Notes: a model not told the origin generated them from the letters alone. Shown: positions 6,869 to 15,891, numbered from the stretch's first letter. The stretch is DNA of 64,000 nt from Cellulomonas composti (GCF_007990245.1 NZ_BJWG01000003.1:124001-188000); one strand, 5' to 3'. Translations and numbers: made by a program.

Positions 6869-9543
6869 CTCGCCCCGCCGGACCAGTCCTCGGGGTCGTC
6901 GTCGAAGTAGTCGGTCGCCTCGGGCGGGCCGTCACCGTCGTCGTGCGGGACACCGCGCAGGAGCGCGAGCGTCGCGGGCAGGTCGTCGGGTGTCACGAGC
7001 ACCTCGCGCGCCTTGGAACCCTCGGACGGGCCGACGATCTCGCGCGACTCGAGCAGGTCCATGAGCCGGCCGGCCTTGGCGAAACCGACCCGCAGCTTGC
7101 GCTGCAGCATCGACGTCGAGCCGAACTGCGAGGTCACGACGAGCTCGGCGGCCTGCAGCAGCAGGTCGAGGTCGTCGCCGATGTCCTCGTCCACCTGCTT
7201 CTTGGTCGTCGGCGCCGCGACGTCCTGGCGGTAGACGGGCTTGAGCTGCTTCTTGACGTGCTCGACGACCGCGTGGATCTCCGACTCGGCGACCCACGCC
7301 CCCTGCGTGCGCATCGGCTTGGCCGCGCCCATCGGCAGGAACAGGGCGTCGCCCTGGCCGATCAGCTTCTCGGCGCCCGGCTGGTCGAGAACCACGCGCG
7401 AGTCGGTCAGCGACGACGTCGCGAACGCGAGGCGCGAGGGCACGTTGGCCTTGATGAGGCCCGTGACCACGTCGACCGAGGGGCGCTGCGTCGCGAGCAC
7501 GAGGTGGATCCCGGCCGCGCGCGCGAGCTGCGTGATCCGCTGGATCGAGGCCTCGACGTCGCGCGGCGCGACCATCATGAGGTCGGCGAGCTCGTCGACG
7601 ATGACCAGCAGGTACGGGTACGTCGCGATCTTGCGCTCGGACCCCGGCAGCGGCTTGACCTTGCCGGCCCGCACCGCGGCGTTGAAGTCGTCGACGTGCT
7701 TGAACCCGAACATCGCGAGGTCGTCGTAGCGCGCCTCCATCTCCCGCACGACCCAGTCGAGCGCCTCGGCGGCCTTCTTGGGGTTGGTGATGATCGGCGT
7801 GATCAGGTGCGGGATGCCCTCGTAGATCGTCAGCTCGACGCGCTTGGGGTCGACGAGCACCATGCGCACCTCGTCGGGCGTGGAGCGCATGAGGATCGAG
7901 ACGATCATCGAGTTCACGAAGCTCGACTTGCCCGCGCCGGTAGCCCCCGCGACGAGCAGGTGGGGCATCTTCGCGAGGTTGGCGACGACGTAGCCGCCCT
8001 CGACGTCCTTGCCGACGCCGATCACCATCGGGTGCTCGGAGCGTCGCGCGGCCGACGAGCGCAGCACGTCACCCAGCGAGACCGTCTCGCGGTCGGTGTT
8101 GGGGATCTCGATGCCGATCGCCGACTTGCCGGGGATGGGCGACAGGATGCGCACGTCCGCGGACGCGACCGCGTACGCGATGTTCTTGGACAGCGCCGTG
8201 ACGCGCTCGACCTTGACCGCCTGGCCCAGCTCGACCTCGTAGCGCGTGACCGTCGGGCCGCGCGTGAAGCCCGTGACCTTGGCGTCGATCTCGAACTGCT
8301 CGAGCACGCTGGTCAGCGACTCGACGACGCGGTCGTTCGCCGCGGACCGCACCTTGTGCGGCGCGCCCTTGGCGAGCACGTCCTCGGCGGGCAGCGTGTA
8401 GAGCACGTCGCCCTCGAGCGTCGGCTGCTCGCCCTTGGGCACACCGCGCGGCGTGGGCACCGCGAGCGGGGGCGCGACGACGGCGGTCGCGTCGGTCGCG
8501 GACCGGCCCGCTCCCTCGGTCGCGATGGCCTCCGTGACGGGTTCGGGCTCCGCGTGCCGGTCGTGGACGCGCGTCTCGTCCTCGTCGTGCCCGGGCACGA
8601 CGATCGCGGCGCGCTCGAACGCCTCGTCGGCCTCGTACTGGTCGAGCCGCTCGTCGTCGGGGGTGTCGGGGCCGTCGGCGCGGCGGCGGCGCAGCAGCGA
8701 GCGGCGGCGCGGGCGTGCCGGCTCCTCCTCGACCGCGGTGTGCCCGGCGTTGATGACCAGCGGCGCGTCGTCGTCCGGCGCATCCTCGTCGGTCGGCGCC
8801 TGGCGCGTGAGCCGGTGGTAGAGACCACGCAGCCGCGGCACCACCTGGTGCACGGGGGTCGCGGTCACGACGAGGATGCCGAAGAACCCGAGCAGCACCA
8901 GCAGGATGATCGCGACCGGCGCCGTCACCAGAGCCGCGAGCGGCGCACCGACGATGAAGCCGACGATCCCGCCGGCCCCCCGCAGCGCCTCCATGTCACC
9001 GGTGCCAGGGCTGCCCGCGGCGATCTCCAGGATCCCGCACACGGCCACGGCGATCGCGCCCAGCCCGATCGCGATCCGGCCGTTGGCCTGCGTACGTTCG
9101 GGATGACGCATGAGCCGCACGGCGGTCGCCACCAGCAGGAACGGGACGGCGACGCCGACGACGCCGAACGTGCCCGCCACGATGTTGTGGACGACGGACC
9201 CGGCAGTGCCCGACAGCGACCACCACTCGCGCGCGGCGACGACGACCGCGAGTCCGAGCAGCAGGAAGGCGAGACCGTCGCGGCGGTGCGCCGGGTCGAG
9301 GTCCCGTGCGCCGTGACCGACGCGGCGCGCGGCGCCGCCGACCAGGTGCGCGGCGCCCATCCACGTGCCGCGCACGATGCGGACCGGGAGAGCGGACTGC
9401 TTCGGAGCCGCAGGCGGGCGGCTCGAACCGCTGCCGCGGGCCGCGGGCGTGCGCGTCGTGCCACCCCGCGGTGCACGACCGGGGGCGCCTGCGCCGCCCG
9501 ACGGCGCGCCGGATCGCGCGGACGTCGAGGTACGGGTCGCCAT
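6865..9543 (-). CDS. ftsK: FtsK/SpoIIIE DNA translocase
   Basis: An 892-residue septal DNA pump for chromosome segregation and dimer resolution. There are about four N-terminal membrane segments (roughly residues 80-230), an acidic/Pro linker, then the motor with Walker A GATGAGKSSFVN and Walker B LLVIVDELADLM. The C-terminal gamma winged helix (VTSQFGSTSMLQRKLRVGFAKAGRL region) reads KOPS-type sequences. I take the ATG at 9543 because a TACCGT -10 box ends 7 bases before it; an upstream in-frame start would add 30 Arg/Pro-rich residues. The downstream GGDEF-EAL gene overlaps the stop codon. Confidence 0.96.
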   Translation of the reverse strand: MATRTSTSARSGAPSGGAGAPGRAPRGGTTRTPAARGSGSSRPPAAPKQSALPVRIVRGTWMGAAHLVGGAARRVGHGARDLDPAHRRDGLAFLLLGLAVVVAAREWWSLSGTAGSVVHNIVAGTFGVVGVAVPFLLVATAVRLMRHPERTQANGRIAIGLGAIAVAVCGILEIAAGSPGTGDMEALRGAGGIVGFIVGAPLAALVTAPVAIILLVLLGFFGILVVTATPVHQVVPRLRGLYHRLTRQAPTDEDAPDDDAPLVINAGHTAVEEEPARPRRRSLLRRRRADGPDTPDDERLDQYEADEAFERAAIVVPGHDEDETRVHDRHAEPEPVTEAIATEGAGRSATDATAVVAPPLAVPTPRGVPKGEQPTLEGDVLYTLPAEDVLAKGAPHKVRSAANDRVVESLTSVLEQFEIDAKVTGFTRGPTVTRYEVELGQAVKVERVTALSKNIAYAVASADVRILSPIPGKSAIGIEIPNTDRETVSLGDVLRSSAARRSEHPMVIGVGKDVEGGYVVANLAKMPHLLVAGATGAGKSSFVNSMIVSILMRSTPDEVRMVLVDPKRVELTIYEGIPHLITPIITNPKKAAEALDWVVREMEARYDDLAMFGFKHVDDFNAAVRAGKVKPLPGSERKIATYPYLLVIVDELADLMMVAPRDVEASIQRITQLARAAGIHLVLATQRPSVDVVTGLIKANVPSRLAFATSSLTDSRVVLDQPGAEKLIGQGDALFLPMGAAKPMRTQGAWVAESEIHAVVEHVKKQLKPVYRQDVAAPTTKKQVDEDIGDDLDLLLQAAELVVTSQFGSTSMLQRKLRVGFAKAGRLMDLLESREIVGPSEGSKAREVLVTPDDLPATLALLRGVPHDDGDGPPEATDYFDDDPEDWSGGAR

Positions 9544-9550
9544 GGTCCTC

Positions 9551-9556
9551 ACGGTA
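9551..9556 (-). promoter_or_regulatory. -10 box, leaderless ftsK
   Basis: TACCGT on the minus strand, 7 bases before the ATG at 9543. A GAGGA lies in the spacer but is too close to the ATG for a normal Shine-Dalgarno. Confidence 0.55.
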
Positions 9557-9669
9557 GCGGGGGGTCGGTCCGATCCCGGGCGCTCGTGGGCCGTGTCGCG
9601 GCGGTGACCCCGGACGGGGTGGGTGTCGCGCACGTCACACCGTCCGATACGCGGACAAGTCTCGACATG

Positions 9670-9688
9670 TCAGGTAAGCCTGTCCTTA
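9670..9688 (+). promoter_or_regulatory. IdeR/DtxR iron-box-like operator
   Basis: TCAGGTAAGCCTGTCCTTA matches the DtxR consensus TTAGGTTAGCCTAACCTAA at 14 of 19 positions; the left half AGGTAAGCCT is nearly perfect. A wider inverted repeat GGTAAG-N6-CTTACC (9673-9690) overlaps it. It overlaps the -10 box of the dhbA-like gene, the position expected for iron-dependent repression. Confidence 0.55.
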
Positions 9689-9692
9689 CCAT
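9687..9692 (+). promoter_or_regulatory. -10 box, leaderless dhbA-like remnant
   Basis: TACCAT, 6 bases before the ATG at 9699, with TCGACA (9662-9667) as a possible -35. It overlaps the iron-box-like sequence. Confidence 0.55.
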
Positions 9693-9698
9693 CATCGT

Positions 9699-10469
9699 AT
9701 GTTCCCCTCCGACTCGGTCGTCGTCGTCACCGGTGCCGCCTCCGGCATCGGGCGGGCGGTCGCGCACCGCCTCGCCGACGCGGGTGTCGCGCTCGCGCTG
9801 CTGGACCGCGACGCCGACCCTCTCGCCACCGTCGCCGCCCGTGCGGGCGAGCGGCACGGCGTGCGCGCGCTCGCCGTCCCGGTCGACGTGGCCGACGAGA
9901 GCGCGGTGCACGACGCGATCGCCACGGCGCACGAGACCCTCGGTCCGCTCACGGGGCTGGTCTGCGCCGCCGGGGTGCTCGAGCCCGCGGGTCTCGACGT
10001 CACCCGCGCGAGCTGGGACCGGCACCTCGCGGTGAACGCCACGGGCGTCCTGCACTGCCTGCAAGCGGCGTCGCCGCGGCTGCGCGACGGTGGCGCGGTC
10101 GTCGTCGTGAGCTCGAACGCCGCCCGCGTGCCCCGCACGGGCATGCTCGCCTACGCCGCGTCCAAGGCGGCCGTCTCGGCACTCACCCGATGCGCGGGCC
10201 TCGAGCTCGCCGCGCGCGGGATCCGGTGCAACGTCGTCGAGCCCGGGAGCACCGACACCCCGATGCAGCGCGACCTGTGGCCCGACGCGGCCGAGGGCGC
10301 CCGGCGGGCCGTCGAGGGCGATCCGGCCACCTTCCGGGTCGGGATCCCGCTGGGCCGGGTACCCCGCCGAGCAGTGGGCACACCTCGCAGAGCCCGACGA
10401 CCAGGAGGTGATGGTCGGCGTCCTGCGCCTCGGCGGGCTCGACGCGCCGGCCGGGCGGCTCGAGCGTGA
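9699..10469 (+). pseudogene. dhbA: truncated 2,3-dihydro-2,3-dihydroxybenzoate dehydrogenase
   Basis: An SDR gene of the DhbA/EntA type, the NAD-dependent step giving 2,3-dihydroxybenzoate for catecholate siderophores. Rossmann TGAASGIG, SSNAARVPRT, catalytic YAASK, and PGSTDTPMQRDLW followed by FRVGIPLGR are DhbA hallmarks. Homology stops abruptly after GIPLGRV (about base 10358). The expected last 35-40 residues, including the VDGG region, are missing; the frame then runs as Arg-rich nonsense to 10469. A different frame switches at the same point to a thioesterase tail, which indicates a deletion joining two genes. The product is probably inactive. Confidence 0.8.
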
Positions 10470-10836
10470 CGAGGTGCTCGGGCTGCTGCGGCGCTCCGGC
10501 AGCGCGGTGGGCTCCTTGCCGGAGACCGTTCTGCGCGGGTGCGTCGCGTCGGTCGTCGAGGCCGCCCGGCTCGTGCGGACGTCCCGCCAGACCCCGCTGC
10601 CGGGCGATGCGACACTCGTCGTGGCGGCCGCACCGCGGCCCGAGACGTGGGTGGACGCCGCGGGCTGGACGCCGTGGGTCCGTGGCGACCTGCGAGTGGT
10701 CCACGTCGAGGCCACGCACGGCGCGCTCGTCCGGCGCCCCGTGGCCGACGAGGTGGGCGCGGTGATCGCCGCCGAGGTCGCGCGGGCCGGGCTGCCACGA
10801 GAGGACCGACGTGACGAGCGAGGTGACGGCGGATGA
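10357..10836 (+). pseudogene. C-terminal remnant of an NRPS thioesterase domain
   Basis: From about base 10357 the frame reads GYPAEQWAHLAEPDDQE and onward, resembling the second half of type I thioesterase domains that end siderophore NRPSs (DhbF-like). The lid region, a GD.TLVVAAA strand, and a late VEATHGALV containing the probable catalytic His are present. The catalytic-Ser GYSxGG half and all upstream NRPS modules are absent. No start codon or signal precedes it except internal GTG/ATG at 10408/10411. It is read here as a deletion scar fused to dhbA. The stop at 10836 overlaps the transferase gene by 26 bases. The TE assignment rests on pattern recognition only. Confidence 0.6.
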
Positions 10837-11521
10837 CCGGCAGCGCAGCAGGACCGCGGTGACGGACCGGCCACGCGTCGTCGTGCGCTTTCGCCCCGTC
10901 ACCACAGGGGCGCTCGACGACGCGGCGCTGACCCCGGCCGAGCGTGCGCGCCGCGACCGGCTCACGGACGTCGCGGACCGGGCGGCGTACACCGCGGCGC
11001 ACCTGCTGGTGCGCCGGTGCGCGGCGGACGCGCTCGGCGTCACCGCTCGCGGGCTCGTGCTGCGGCAGCGTTGCCCCGGTTGCGGCGGCGACGACCACGG
11101 CGTCCCGACGATCGCCGGGCACGACGGTCTCGCGGTGAGCCTGTCGCACACCCGCGGCTACGTGGCAGCGCTCGCGGTCGTGGTCGGTCCCGGGCCGGAC
11201 GCCGGCACGCCGCGGGTCGGTGTGGACGTCGAGCGTGCCCAGGCCGTTCCCGCGTCGGCGTTCTCGTCCGCCGAGCGCCACTGGGTCGAGGCGTCGGCGT
11301 CACCCGAGCACGCCGCGACCGACCTCTGGGTCCGCAAGGAGGCGCTGATCAAGGCCGGGGTCGGCGACCTCGGCGCGGCCGCGGACCTGTGCGTGCTCGG
11401 CGACGGCGCCGGACCGGCGCGTGCGGTGGCCGGCCGCGCGGTGCACGGCTGGTGCGCCGGTGACGTGCTCGGCGCATGGGCGATGACCGGGACAGCGGAC
11501 GACTCCGTCGCCATCTGCTGA
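10811..11521 (+). CDS. 4'-phosphopantetheinyl transferase (Sfp/EntD type)
   Basis: A 236-residue transferase that loads the phosphopantetheine arm onto carrier domains. Signature motifs are intact: SLSHTRGYVAALAV, VGVDVER (Mg-binding Asp and Glu) and WVRKEALIKAGVG. The GTG at 10811 has GAGGA five bases upstream, inside the thioesterase remnant; GTG at 10823 or 10860 are alternatives. The position fits a siderophore operon in which this gene alone survived. It may now serve another synthase elsewhere, or be drifting. Iron control through the operator at 9670 is likely if it is still read from that promoter. Confidence 0.88.
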   Translation: MTSEVTADDRQRSRTAVTDRPRVVVRFRPVTTGALDDAALTPAERARRDRLTDVADRAAYTAAHLLVRRCAADALGVTARGLVLRQRCPGCGGDDHGVPTIAGHDGLAVSLSHTRGYVAALAVVVGPGPDAGTPRVGVDVERAQAVPASAFSSAERHWVEASASPEHAATDLWVRKEALIKAGVGDLGAAADLCVLGDGAGPARAVAGRAVHGWCAGDVLGAWAMTGTADDSVAIC

Positions 11522-11578
11522 GCCACCGGGGCTCGTCCCGTCGACGGACCGGCGGGACGCCGTGTCAGTGGTGGAGCG

Positions 11579-11584
11579 TAGGTT
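11579..11584 (+). promoter_or_regulatory. -10 box, leaderless EamA gene
   Basis: TAGGTT, 6 bases before the GTG at 11591. Confidence 0.6.
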
Positions 11585-11590
11585 CTCGGC

Positions 11591-12622
11591 GTGACCAGAC
11601 GTGGCTGGATCCTGCTCGGTGCGATGGGCGTCATCTGGGGCGTCCCGTACCTGCTCATCAAGGTGGCCGTCGAGGACGTGACGCCGGCAGGCGTCGTGCT
11701 GGCGCGCACCGCGATCGGTGCGCTCCTCCTGGTGCCGTTCGCGTGGCGGCAGGGCGGCCTGCGCGCGCTGCGCGGGCACTGGCCCGCGGCCGTGGCGTTC
11801 GCGCTGCTCGAGATCGTGGGCCCGTGGTTCCTGCTGTCCAACGCCGAGCGCACGCTGTCGAGCTCGACGACGGGCCTGCTCGTGGCCACCGTGCCGATCA
11901 TCGCGGTGGTCGTCGGGCGCCTGGTCGACCGGCAGCACGTCGCGGCCGTGCGCTGGGTCGGTCTGACCGTCGGGCTCGGCGGCGTCGCGGTGCTGCTCGG
12001 GCCTGGCGCCGCGGCTGACGACGCATGGGCCGTGGTGCAGGTGATCCTCGCGGCGGTCGGCTACGCGGTCGCCCCGATCATCGCCGAGCGGCGGCTCGGC
12101 ACCGTGCCTGCCATCCCGCTGACCACCGCCTGCCTCGCGATGAGCGCGCTCGTCTACCTTCCGATCGTGCTGGTCACGGGCCCGCACCCGGTGCCTGGGA
12201 CGCCCGCGGTGCTCTCGCTCGTCACCCTCGGCGTGGTGTGCACCGCGCTCGCGTTCGTCCTGTTCTTCGGTCTCATCGGCGAGGTCGGCGGCGCCCGCGC
12301 GACGCTCGTCGCCTACCTCAACCCGGTCGTCGCGGTGAGCCTGGGAGCCGTCGTGCTCGACGAGCCGATCACGTGGGGCGTCCTGGCGGGGATGGCGCTC
12401 ATCCTGCTGGGCTCGGCCGCCGCCTCGCGCCGGTCGCGGCCGGCCGACGAGCCGGAGGCCGAGCTGCTCCCGCGCGCACTTCGCGGAGCACCTGCGCACC
12501 AGCCCCCGGAGGCACCGGACGGCGTTCGCCCGCCGGGGCCCGTCGAGGCCGACCAGCTCCCTGCCTTCCCGCACAGCGGTCCGGCGGGGAGCGACGTCAC
12601 GCCTCGACGACCACCGGGATGA
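11591..12622 (+). CDS. EamA/DMT-family transporter
   Basis: A 343-residue drug/metabolite-type exporter with ten predicted membrane helices in two EamA repeats (about residues 3-135 and 150-285). The N-terminal signature WILLGAMGVIWGVPYLLIK is typical. A hydrophilic, Pro-rich tail of about 55 residues after SRRSRPADE has no family match I recognise. The 3' end overlaps the convergent rnj gene by 26 bases, so the tail is coded across the rnj stop region. Substrate unknown. Confidence 0.88.
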   Translation: MTRRGWILLGAMGVIWGVPYLLIKVAVEDVTPAGVVLARTAIGALLLVPFAWRQGGLRALRGHWPAAVAFALLEIVGPWFLLSNAERTLSSSTTGLLVATVPIIAVVVGRLVDRQHVAAVRWVGLTVGLGGVAVLLGPGAAADDAWAVVQVILAAVGYAVAPIIAERRLGTVPAIPLTTACLAMSALVYLPIVLVTGPHPVPGTPAVLSLVTLGVVCTALAFVLFFGLIGEVGGARATLVAYLNPVVAVSLGAVVLDEPITWGVLAGMALILLGSAAASRRSRPADEPEAELLPRALRGAPAHQPPEAPDGVRPPGPVEADQLPAFPHSGPAGSDVTPRRPPG

Positions 12623-14282
12623 TCATCGGACGGCGGCGCAGGCGGTTGCTGACCCAGCGCCCGACGACGCGCCGCATGATCTGCTGGAGTTGGTGCACGT
12701 CGGTCGCGCCCTGGGCGGCGGCCTCCTCCAACGCGCGCGTGAGCTCGGGCAGGATGCCCTCGAACACGCCGTCCTGCTCCGCGAACCCCCGCGCGTGGAT
12801 CTGCGGTCCGGCGAGCACCTTGCCGTCAGCCGACGAGATCACCGCGAAGATCGAGATGAAGCCCTCGTCGCCCAGGATGCGGCGATCCTTGAGCTCGGCC
12901 TCGGTGATCTCCCCCACCGACGAGCCGTCGACGTACACGTAGCCGCAGGGCACGGACCCGACGATCCGCGCGACACCGTCCGCGAGGTCGACCACGACCC
13001 CGTCCTCGGCGAGCAGCACGCGCTCGGCGGGGACACCGCTCGAGACCGCGAGCGCGCCGTTCGCGACGAGGTGACGAACCTCGCCGTGCACGGGCATGAC
13101 GTTGCGCGGCCGCAGGATGTTGTAGCAGTAGAGGAGCTCGGCCGCCGACGCGTGCCCCGAGACGTGCACCTTCGCGTTGCCGGAGTGGACGACGCGCGCA
13201 CCGAGCCGGGTCAGCCCGTTGATCACCCGGAACACCGCGTTCTCGTTGCCGGGGATGAGCGAGGACGCCAGGATCACGGTGTCCCCGGGACCGACGCTGA
13301 TCTTGTGGTCGTTGTTCGCGATCCGCGACAACGCCGCCATCGGCTCGCCCTGCGAGCCCGTGCACATCAGCACGACGCGGTCGTCGGGCAGGTCGTCGAC
13401 CGCCTTGAGGTCGACGAGCACGCCGTCAGGCACCTTGAGGTAGCCGAGCTCGGACGCGATCGCCATGTTGCGCACCATCGAGCGTCCGACGAGCGCGACG
13501 TGCCGCTCGTGCGACGCGGCCGCGTCGAGCACCTGCTGCACGCGGTGCACGTGGGATGCGAACGACGCGACGACGATCCGCCGGTGCGACGCGGCGAACA
13601 CGGTGTCGAGCACCGGGCCGATGTCGCGCTCGTGCGGCACGAAACCGGGGACCTCGGCGTTGGTCGAGTCGACCATGAACAGGTCGACGCCGCGCTCACC
13701 GAGTCGCGCGAACGCGCGCAGGTCCGTGATGCGACCGTCGAGCGGCAGCTGGTCCATCTTGAAGTCGCCCGTGTGCAGCACCGTGCCGGCCGGCGTGGTC
13801 ACCGCGACCGCGAGCGCGTCCGGGATCGAGTGGTTCACCGCGACGAACTCGCACTCGAACGCGCCGAACCGCTCGACCTGCCCCTCGCGCACGACGCGCG
13901 TGACAGGCTGGATGCGGTGCTCCTTGAGCTTGGCCTCGACGAACGCGAGCGTCAGCCGGGAACCGACGAGCGGGATGTCCGAGCGCAGCCGCAGCAGGTA
14001 GGGCACGGCGCCGATGTGGTCCTCGTGCCCGTGCGTGAGGACGATCGCCTCGATGTCGCCGAGCCGGTCCCGGATGTAGTCGAAGTCCGGGAGGATCAGG
14101 TCGACGCCGGGCTGGTGGTCCTCGGGGAACAGGACGCCGCAGTCGACGACGAGCAGTCGGCCGGCGTACTCGAGGACGGCCATGTTGCGGCCCACTTCAC
14201 CGAGCCCCCCGAGCGCGACGATGCGCAGCGCGCCGTCGGCCAGCGGGGGCGGTGAGGCGAGCTCCGGGTGGGGGTGGCTCAC
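12597..14282 (-). CDS. rnj: ribonuclease J
   Basis: A 561-residue metallo-beta-lactamase/beta-CASP ribonuclease for mRNA decay and rRNA maturation. The zinc-binding LTHGHEDHIGAVPYL motif, LHTGDFKMDQ and CTGSQGEPMAAL of the beta-CASP domain, and the C-terminal domain ending in RRRPMIIPVVVEA are all visible; the length is normal. The GTG at 14282 is chosen because ALRIVALGGLGEVGRN follows at the usual distance. It lies 45 bases after dapA on the same strand, the conserved dapA-rnj order. Confidence 0.96.
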   Translation of the reverse strand: MSHPHPELASPPPLADGALRIVALGGLGEVGRNMAVLEYAGRLLVVDCGVLFPEDHQPGVDLILPDFDYIRDRLGDIEAIVLTHGHEDHIGAVPYLLRLRSDIPLVGSRLTLAFVEAKLKEHRIQPVTRVVREGQVERFGAFECEFVAVNHSIPDALAVAVTTPAGTVLHTGDFKMDQLPLDGRITDLRAFARLGERGVDLFMVDSTNAEVPGFVPHERDIGPVLDTVFAASHRRIVVASFASHVHRVQQVLDAAASHERHVALVGRSMVRNMAIASELGYLKVPDGVLVDLKAVDDLPDDRVVLMCTGSQGEPMAALSRIANNDHKISVGPGDTVILASSLIPGNENAVFRVINGLTRLGARVVHSGNAKVHVSGHASAAELLYCYNILRPRNVMPVHGEVRHLVANGALAVSSGVPAERVLLAEDGVVVDLADGVARIVGSVPCGYVYVDGSSVGEITEAELKDRRILGDEGFISIFAVISSADGKVLAGPQIHARGFAEQDGVFEGILPELTRALEEAAAQGATDVHQLQQIMRRVVGRWVSNRLRRRPMIIPVVVEA

Positions 14283-14327
14283 ATGCTCTCCAGGTCGATC
14301 GTGCGGCGCCGCGACGGCGCCTGGTGG

Positions 14328-15296
14328 TCAGGCGGGCGCGTCGTGCCGCGACCCGCCTGCGAGAAGTTCGTCGTGACGCCCGTCGGGACGTCCGTCGAGC
14401 AGGCCGGCGGCGCTCAGACCGGCGGCGACGTCGCGCACCTCGTCGTCAGTCGCCGGGAGGTACGGCAGGCGCACGGTGCGTCGCGGCAGCACCCCGACGA
14501 CCTCCAGCGCGGCCTTGGCGTAGACCGCCTGGAACCCCGCGCCGTTGATGGCGTCGACCGCGGGCTGGACCGACGTGGTCGCGCGCAGAGCCCCCGCGGT
14601 GTCTCCCGCGTCCCACGCCGCCACGGCCCGTGCGAACGCGGCGCCGACGACGTGCGTCGCGACTCCGACGACGCCCACGGCGCCGACCGACAGGAACGGC
14701 AGCAGCAGGCCGTCGTCGCCGCAGTACCAGGCGAGACCGGTGCGCGCGATCCCGCGGGCGGCGGCCGCCACGTCGCCCGTGGCGTCCTTCATGGCGACGA
14801 CGCGCTCGTGCTCACCGAGCTCGTCGACCGTCGCCGCGGACAGGCGCACCCCGGCACGGCCGGGGATGTCGTAGAGCATGACCGGCAGGTCGGTCGAGTC
14901 CGCCACGGCGCGCACGTGCGCGACGATCCCGGCCTGCGAGGGCCGCGAGTAGTACGGGCTCACGACGAGCAGGCCGTGCGCGCCGGCCTCGGCGGCCTGC
15001 TCGGCCATCCGCACCGCGTGCAGGGTGTCGTTCGAACCGGCGCCCGCGACGACGTACGCGCGGTCCCCGACCGCCTCGACGACCGCAGCGATGAGCTCGG
15101 CCTTCTCGGGGGCGTGCGTCGTGGGTGCCTCACCGGTCGTGCCGTTGAGCACCAGACCGTCGTGGCCGGTGTCGACGAGGTGGCGGGCCAGCGCGACCGC
15201 CGCGGCGACATCGAGCTCACCGGCCTCGTCGAACGGCGTCACCATCGCGGACAGCACCGCCCCGAACGGGCGGACGGACGACGTCACCTGCGGCAT
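14328..15296 (-). CDS. dapA: 4-hydroxy-tetrahydrodipicolinate synthase
   Basis: A 322-residue TIM-barrel aldolase condensing pyruvate with aspartate semialdehyde in the lysine/diaminopimelate pathway. Visible: NGTTGEAPT, the Tyr in LLVVSPYYSRP, and the Schiff-base Lys in VVAMKDATGD. The ATG at 15296 is preferred to the GTG at 15302 because TAGCGT ends 6 bases before the ATG. The C-terminal 25 residues are His/Arg/Gly-rich and variable. dapB lies 5 kb away on the same strand. Confidence 0.95.
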   Translation of the reverse strand: MPQVTSSVRPFGAVLSAMVTPFDEAGELDVAAAVALARHLVDTGHDGLVLNGTTGEAPTTHAPEKAELIAAVVEAVGDRAYVVAGAGSNDTLHAVRMAEQAAEAGAHGLLVVSPYYSRPSQAGIVAHVRAVADSTDLPVMLYDIPGRAGVRLSAATVDELGEHERVVAMKDATGDVAAAARGIARTGLAWYCGDDGLLLPFLSVGAVGVVGVATHVVGAAFARAVAAWDAGDTAGALRATTSVQPAVDAINGAGFQAVYAKAALEVVGVLPRRTVRLPYLPATDDEVRDVAAGLSAAGLLDGRPDGRHDELLAGGSRHDAPA

Positions 15297-15302
15297 GGGC
15301 AC

Positions 15303-15308
15303 ACGCTA
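15303..15308 (-). promoter_or_regulatory. -10 box, leaderless dapA
   Basis: TAGCGT on the minus strand, 6 bases before the ATG at 15296. This supports that start over the upstream GTG. Confidence 0.6.
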
Positions 15309-15352
15309 CCGCCCCCGGCCGATCGGCCCGCCCGCGGTCTCACACCGATCGC

Positions 15353-15868
15353 TCATGCGCGGCGGTAGGACTGGAACCGGTAGCGCAGCCCGGTGCGGGA
15401 GGTGTGCCATCCGCCCGCCGGGTCGGCGCCCACGAGCCGCCACTCGTCGGGCCGCAGGTGCGGCGCGTGCGTGTCCCCGGCGGTCCCGACGTCGACCACC
15501 GTCACCTCGACGCGGTCCGCGAGCGGCAGCGCCGCGGCGTACACGGCGCCGCCGCCGACCACCCAGACCTCGTCGGAGCCCTGGGACGTCCCCGACGCGC
15601 GGGCCGCCGCGAGCGCGGCCGGCAGCTCGTCGACGACGAGCGCCCCCGGTGCCTCGAAGCCCGAACGGGACAGCACGACGTTGCGGCGCCCCGGCAGCGG
15701 GCGGTACGCCTCCGGCAGGGACTCCCACGTCGCGCGCCCCATCACGACCGGCCGGCCCGTCGTCACGGCACGGAAGTGCGCGAGGTCCTCGGGCACGTGC
15801 CACGGCAGTGCGCCGTCGACCCCGATCACCCCGGTGGGCGACTGCGCCCAGATCAGTCCGACGTGCAC
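15353..15868 (-). CDS. dfrA: dihydrofolate reductase
   Basis: A 171-residue enzyme regenerating tetrahydrofolate consumed by ThyA. The N-terminal [14 protein letters not shown], active-site Asp in [23 protein letters not shown] and [14 protein letters not shown] are clear. The GTG at 15868 is chosen because GAGGGG lies 6 bases upstream; the GTG at 15874 would overlap that sequence. thyA ends 24 bases upstream on the same strand, so the two are likely one transcript. Confidence 0.94.
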   Translation of the reverse strand: MHVGLIWAQSPTGVIGVDGALPWHVPEDLAHFRAVTTGRPVVMGRATWESLPEAYRPLPGRRNVVLSRSGFEAPGALVVDELPAALAAARASGTSQGSDEVWVVGGGAVYAAALPLADRVEVTVVDVGTAGDTHAPHLRPDEWRLVGADPAGGWHTSRTGLRYRFQSYRRA

Positions 15869-15891
15869 GCGCACCCCCTCGTCATCGGTGT

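Noticed and set aside
6943..10035. Very long plus-strand open frame (about 1000 codons) opposite ftsK
   Set aside because: It is the antisense of ftsK in high-GC sequence, rich in Arg/Asp/Val with no family features; ftsK explains the region.
10470..10836. A free-standing small gene starting at 10408 or 10411
   Set aside because: The similarity to a thioesterase tail begins upstream of those codons with no start, so a remnant is more likely than a separate gene.
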